This document shows, piece by piece, positions 61,977 to 64,000 of a DNA stretch of 64,000 nucleotides (position 1 is its first letter; every line of letters starts with the position of its first letter). The notes under the pieces were generated by a model. The model was not told the DNA's origin. It searched no databases and saw nothing but the letters and a program-made list of their open reading frames with translations. Origin of the DNA: Rhizomys pruinosus (Eukaryota > Chordata > Mammalia > Rodentia > Spalacidae); NCBI GenBank assembly GCA_009823505.1, contig VZQC01010425.1:2686629-2750628 (forward strand), written 5' to 3'. A program made the position numbers and the translations under genes.

Positions 61977-61990
61977 ACTACATGCTCTAT

Positions 61991-62148
61991 TTTTTTTTTT
62001 TTTTTGGTCTTTTCGAGACAGGGTCTCCCTGTAGTCCCAGCTGACCTGGAACGCACTCTGTAGACCAGGCTGGCCTTGAACTCACAGAGATCCACCTGCC
62101 TCTGCCTCCCGAGTGCTAGGATTAAAGGCGTGTGTCACCACGCCCGGC
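61991..62148 (-). repeat. B1 SINE with target-site duplication
   Basis: Poly-T, ggtcttttcgagacagggtc, ccaggctggccttgaactca to caccacgcccggc. The repeat actacatgctctattttt flanks it (from 61977 and at 62149-62166). Confidence 0.95.
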
Positions 62149-62166
62149 ACTACATGCTCTATTTTT

Positions 62167-62768
62167 AAGAGCCATGCTGAATGATTGATTGAAGAAAGCA
62201 GTCTATCATCAATTTTCACAGGGAAGTAACTTACTAACACACTCCTTTTAGCAGTTTTTTTTTTAAAGAGGAAATAAAGGAGGAGAAAGAAAACCTGGGC
62301 AACAGTGCACCAAATCCATATATCTGTGTTATGATAACTGTATCAATTTACGGGGACAAGCTAACAACTGCAGAAACAATCATTACCTTTGTAAAGAAAC
62401 ATTACCTTTGTTAGCCCCAGGATAAGCTATTACACATTTAATTCATATGAATAGCTATTAACATGACCAGAACCCAGCATACAGTTCCTTGTGATGGCCA
62501 TGTTCATATGTTTATTCTGAATTAAGATGGGGGCAGATGGTTGGGAAGACTGATTTAAATAACAGTGCTGCGCTTGAACAGTTAGCAGTGATGAAGGTAC
62601 TGTATGCACAGCTACCCATTTCCTCAACTTAGGGGAACATGGTGAAAATCCTTTGATGTTGATTTTTATGATCTGTTTTGTGTATTTTTCTGTAAATTCA
62701 TTGGGATGGGGATAAAGATTGTTCTGTCTCTTTTCCTTTGAAACATAAATCCAGTAAAAATAAATCTT

Positions 62769-62772
<4 letters not shown>
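62167..62772. other. Intron before exon f, no recognised feature
   Basis: Unique sequence. Confidence 0.5.

Positions 62773-62814
<42 letters not shown>
62773..62814 (+). repeat. (CT)21 microsatellite forming the exon f polypyrimidine tract
   Basis: Forty-two bases of uninterrupted CT directly followed by CAG and the exon. It replaces a normal polypyrimidine tract. Confidence 0.97.
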
Positions 62815-62817
<3 letters not shown>

Positions 62818-62819
<2 letters not shown>

Positions 62820-62898
62820 ATTAAAAAAGAAAGGATCTTCTACTTTCCTCCAAAGACTGGAACGAGGAGACCCCATCACCACAGCGTCACAGCTCAGG
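62818..62898 (+). CDS. Myo16: Myo16 exon f: basic part of loop 2
   Basis: Twenty-seven codons starting [19 protein letters not shown] and ending ITTASQLR. The lysine-rich start is the positive cluster of loop 2, a surface contact with actin in myosins; TASQLR aligns with the V-SQF/L helix before the actin-binding strand. The acceptor CAG (62815-62817) is fed by an uninterrupted CT dinucleotide repeat (62773-62814) as its polypyrimidine tract. The donor is AGG|GTTAGT at 62899, a slightly weak site. Phase 0 on both sides. Confidence 0.9.
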
Positions 62899-63129
62899 GT
62901 TAGTGACTTTTCATATCCAAAAGCCTGGATATACTCTTTACGTTACAATTTATTTTCCATTTTGACAACTTGTGTTACTTCAGAAAAGTCTAGCCCCACC
63001 CCCTCCAGTGAACAAATGCATAATACACAAAACTGTCTTGGATTGAATTGAGAAATCCCAGTTTAAGCTGCTTGGAATTTCCAGTCAGTGTTTCTCTGGA
63101 GAATCAGCTACATTCCCCTCTTTCCACAG

Positions 63130-63335
63130 AAATCTCTGGCGGATATCACTGGGAAGCTGCAGAAGTGCAGTCCGCACTTCATCCACTGCATCAAGCCCAA
63201 CACCTCCCAGCTGGCAGGCACATTTGATCACTTCTACGTGTCTGCGCAGCTGCAGTACCTCGGGGTCCTAGAGCTGGTAAAGCTCTTCCGCTATGGGTAC
63301 CCGGTGCGCCCTTCCTTCGTAGACTTCCTGTCCAG
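63130..63335 (+). CDS. Myo16: Myo16 exon g: actin-binding strand and SH1/SH2 helix
   Basis: Sixty-eight codons plus two bases. It starts [20 protein letters not shown] and includes CIKPN, then [20 protein letters not shown] and [22 protein letters not shown] matches the HFVRCIKPN strand of all myosins. [19 protein letters not shown] aligns with QLRCNGVLEGIRICRKGFP of conventional myosin, so this is the SH1/SH2 helix. Both reactive cysteines are replaced: Tyr (63256-63258) at SH2 and Phe (63286-63288) at SH1. The acceptor is tctttccacag at 63129 and the donor CC AG|GTCAGT at 63336, phase 2. The converter, lever arm and tail lie downstream of the window. Confidence 0.9.
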
Positions 63336-64000
63336 GTCAGTCCAGAACCGTTCTGTTCGGTCCTCTGTGGGGATTTCACACAGACACTGTTTCAGCTAGA
63401 TCCTGTGGGTTTCTTCCTTGAGCATAGCTTTCAGCGTTTTCTACTCTCTTGTGAATACAAGACTGGAAAGCAGTGAGCTGCGTTATGTAAAAAGTTGCAA
63501 ACCATTTCAGTTCCCTTTAGTATGTGGCTACTCTTGAATGTAGGAGGTTTATAAAAATCTGACATAATGTTTGTGTAACATGTATTACTATGATCCCTGT
63601 GTCTGTGGTTATTTTCTCCTTCATTACGTATGAAGAAGATGCAATTTAGATTAAAAAAAAATTAGTGAGTAACACCCATGGAACCCTTGTTTTTGTGAGT
63701 GAAGATTTACTGGAACATAGCCAGGAATATCTGTAAGAACATTGCTTGTGGCCACTGTACTAGTAACAGTGTCATATATAATGCAAAATATTGGCAACAT
63801 GTTTATTATCTGGTTCTGTAGAGAAGTTTGTTAAACCCAGTGTTATATAAATTCAACTCAAAAGCATCCTGTGTCCAGACAGTGCTCTGACAAGGAGAAT
63901 CTGGGGAAGAGAGATCTTGTATCTGCAGGCACAAGCCGACTTCTACACATACTAATTAATATTTAATTACCTGTAGTAATAATTAATATTACACCTATAG
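63336..64000. other. Intron after exon g, no recognised feature
   Basis: AT-rich unique sequence to the window end. Confidence 0.5.

Overview
This is mammalian nuclear DNA from a muroid rodent. It is almost entirely intronic, with seven short plus-strand coding exons of one unconventional myosin gene spread from 6675 to 63335. The translated exons join in frame without gaps (322 codons). They run from just before the switch II motif (DIFGFEEF) through the relay helix, the lower 50 kDa and loop 2 region, the [10 protein letters not shown] strand and the SH1/SH2 helix, stopping before the converter. Details such as [20 protein letters not shown] and the Cys-free SH helix match my memory of myosin XVI (Myo16) and not of class III or class II myosins. 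No promoter, first exon or last exon is visible, so both gene ends lie outside the window.

Layout: 1-6674 is upstream intron with SINEs. Exon a is at 6675-6747. An 18.8 kb intron follows, holding an LTR-like element, L1 fragments (one with an inverted 5' part), a retroposed 5S rRNA pseudogene, nested B2 SINEs around a single N, and a B2 pair. Exons b (25593-25745) and c (26927-27127) are close together. A 27 kb intron then carries an 18-bp minisatellite (28485-28718), long CA/TG tracts, a second L1 with an inverted 5' part (41050-42420), a 36-bp minisatellite of about 32 units (43836-44980) that makes long false ORFs on both strands, and an old sense L1 ORF2 copy (48246-50010). Exon d (54216-54291), exon e (59548-59723), exon f (62818-62898) and exon g (63130-63335) complete the set.

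Organism: B1 and B2/B3-type SINEs place it in the muroid rodents. The abundant B2 copies keep a B3-like body (gcagaggacccgggttcg, then actccagttccaggggaat) and the B1 tail reads ctgtctcgaaaagacc. From memory this is not the house mouse or hamster consensus. A basal muroid such as a blind mole-rat (Spalacidae) is my best guess, held weakly.

The most interesting structural signal is a composite SINE seen twice (47988-48235 and 57867-58118). In each, the 5' half of a B2/B3 element is fused at nearly the same base to a full B1, and one target-site duplication flanks the whole unit. This suggests a dimeric B2-B1 SINE that moved as one element. No prokaryotic features, CRISPR arrays, tRNA genes or complete mobile-element coding regions were found.
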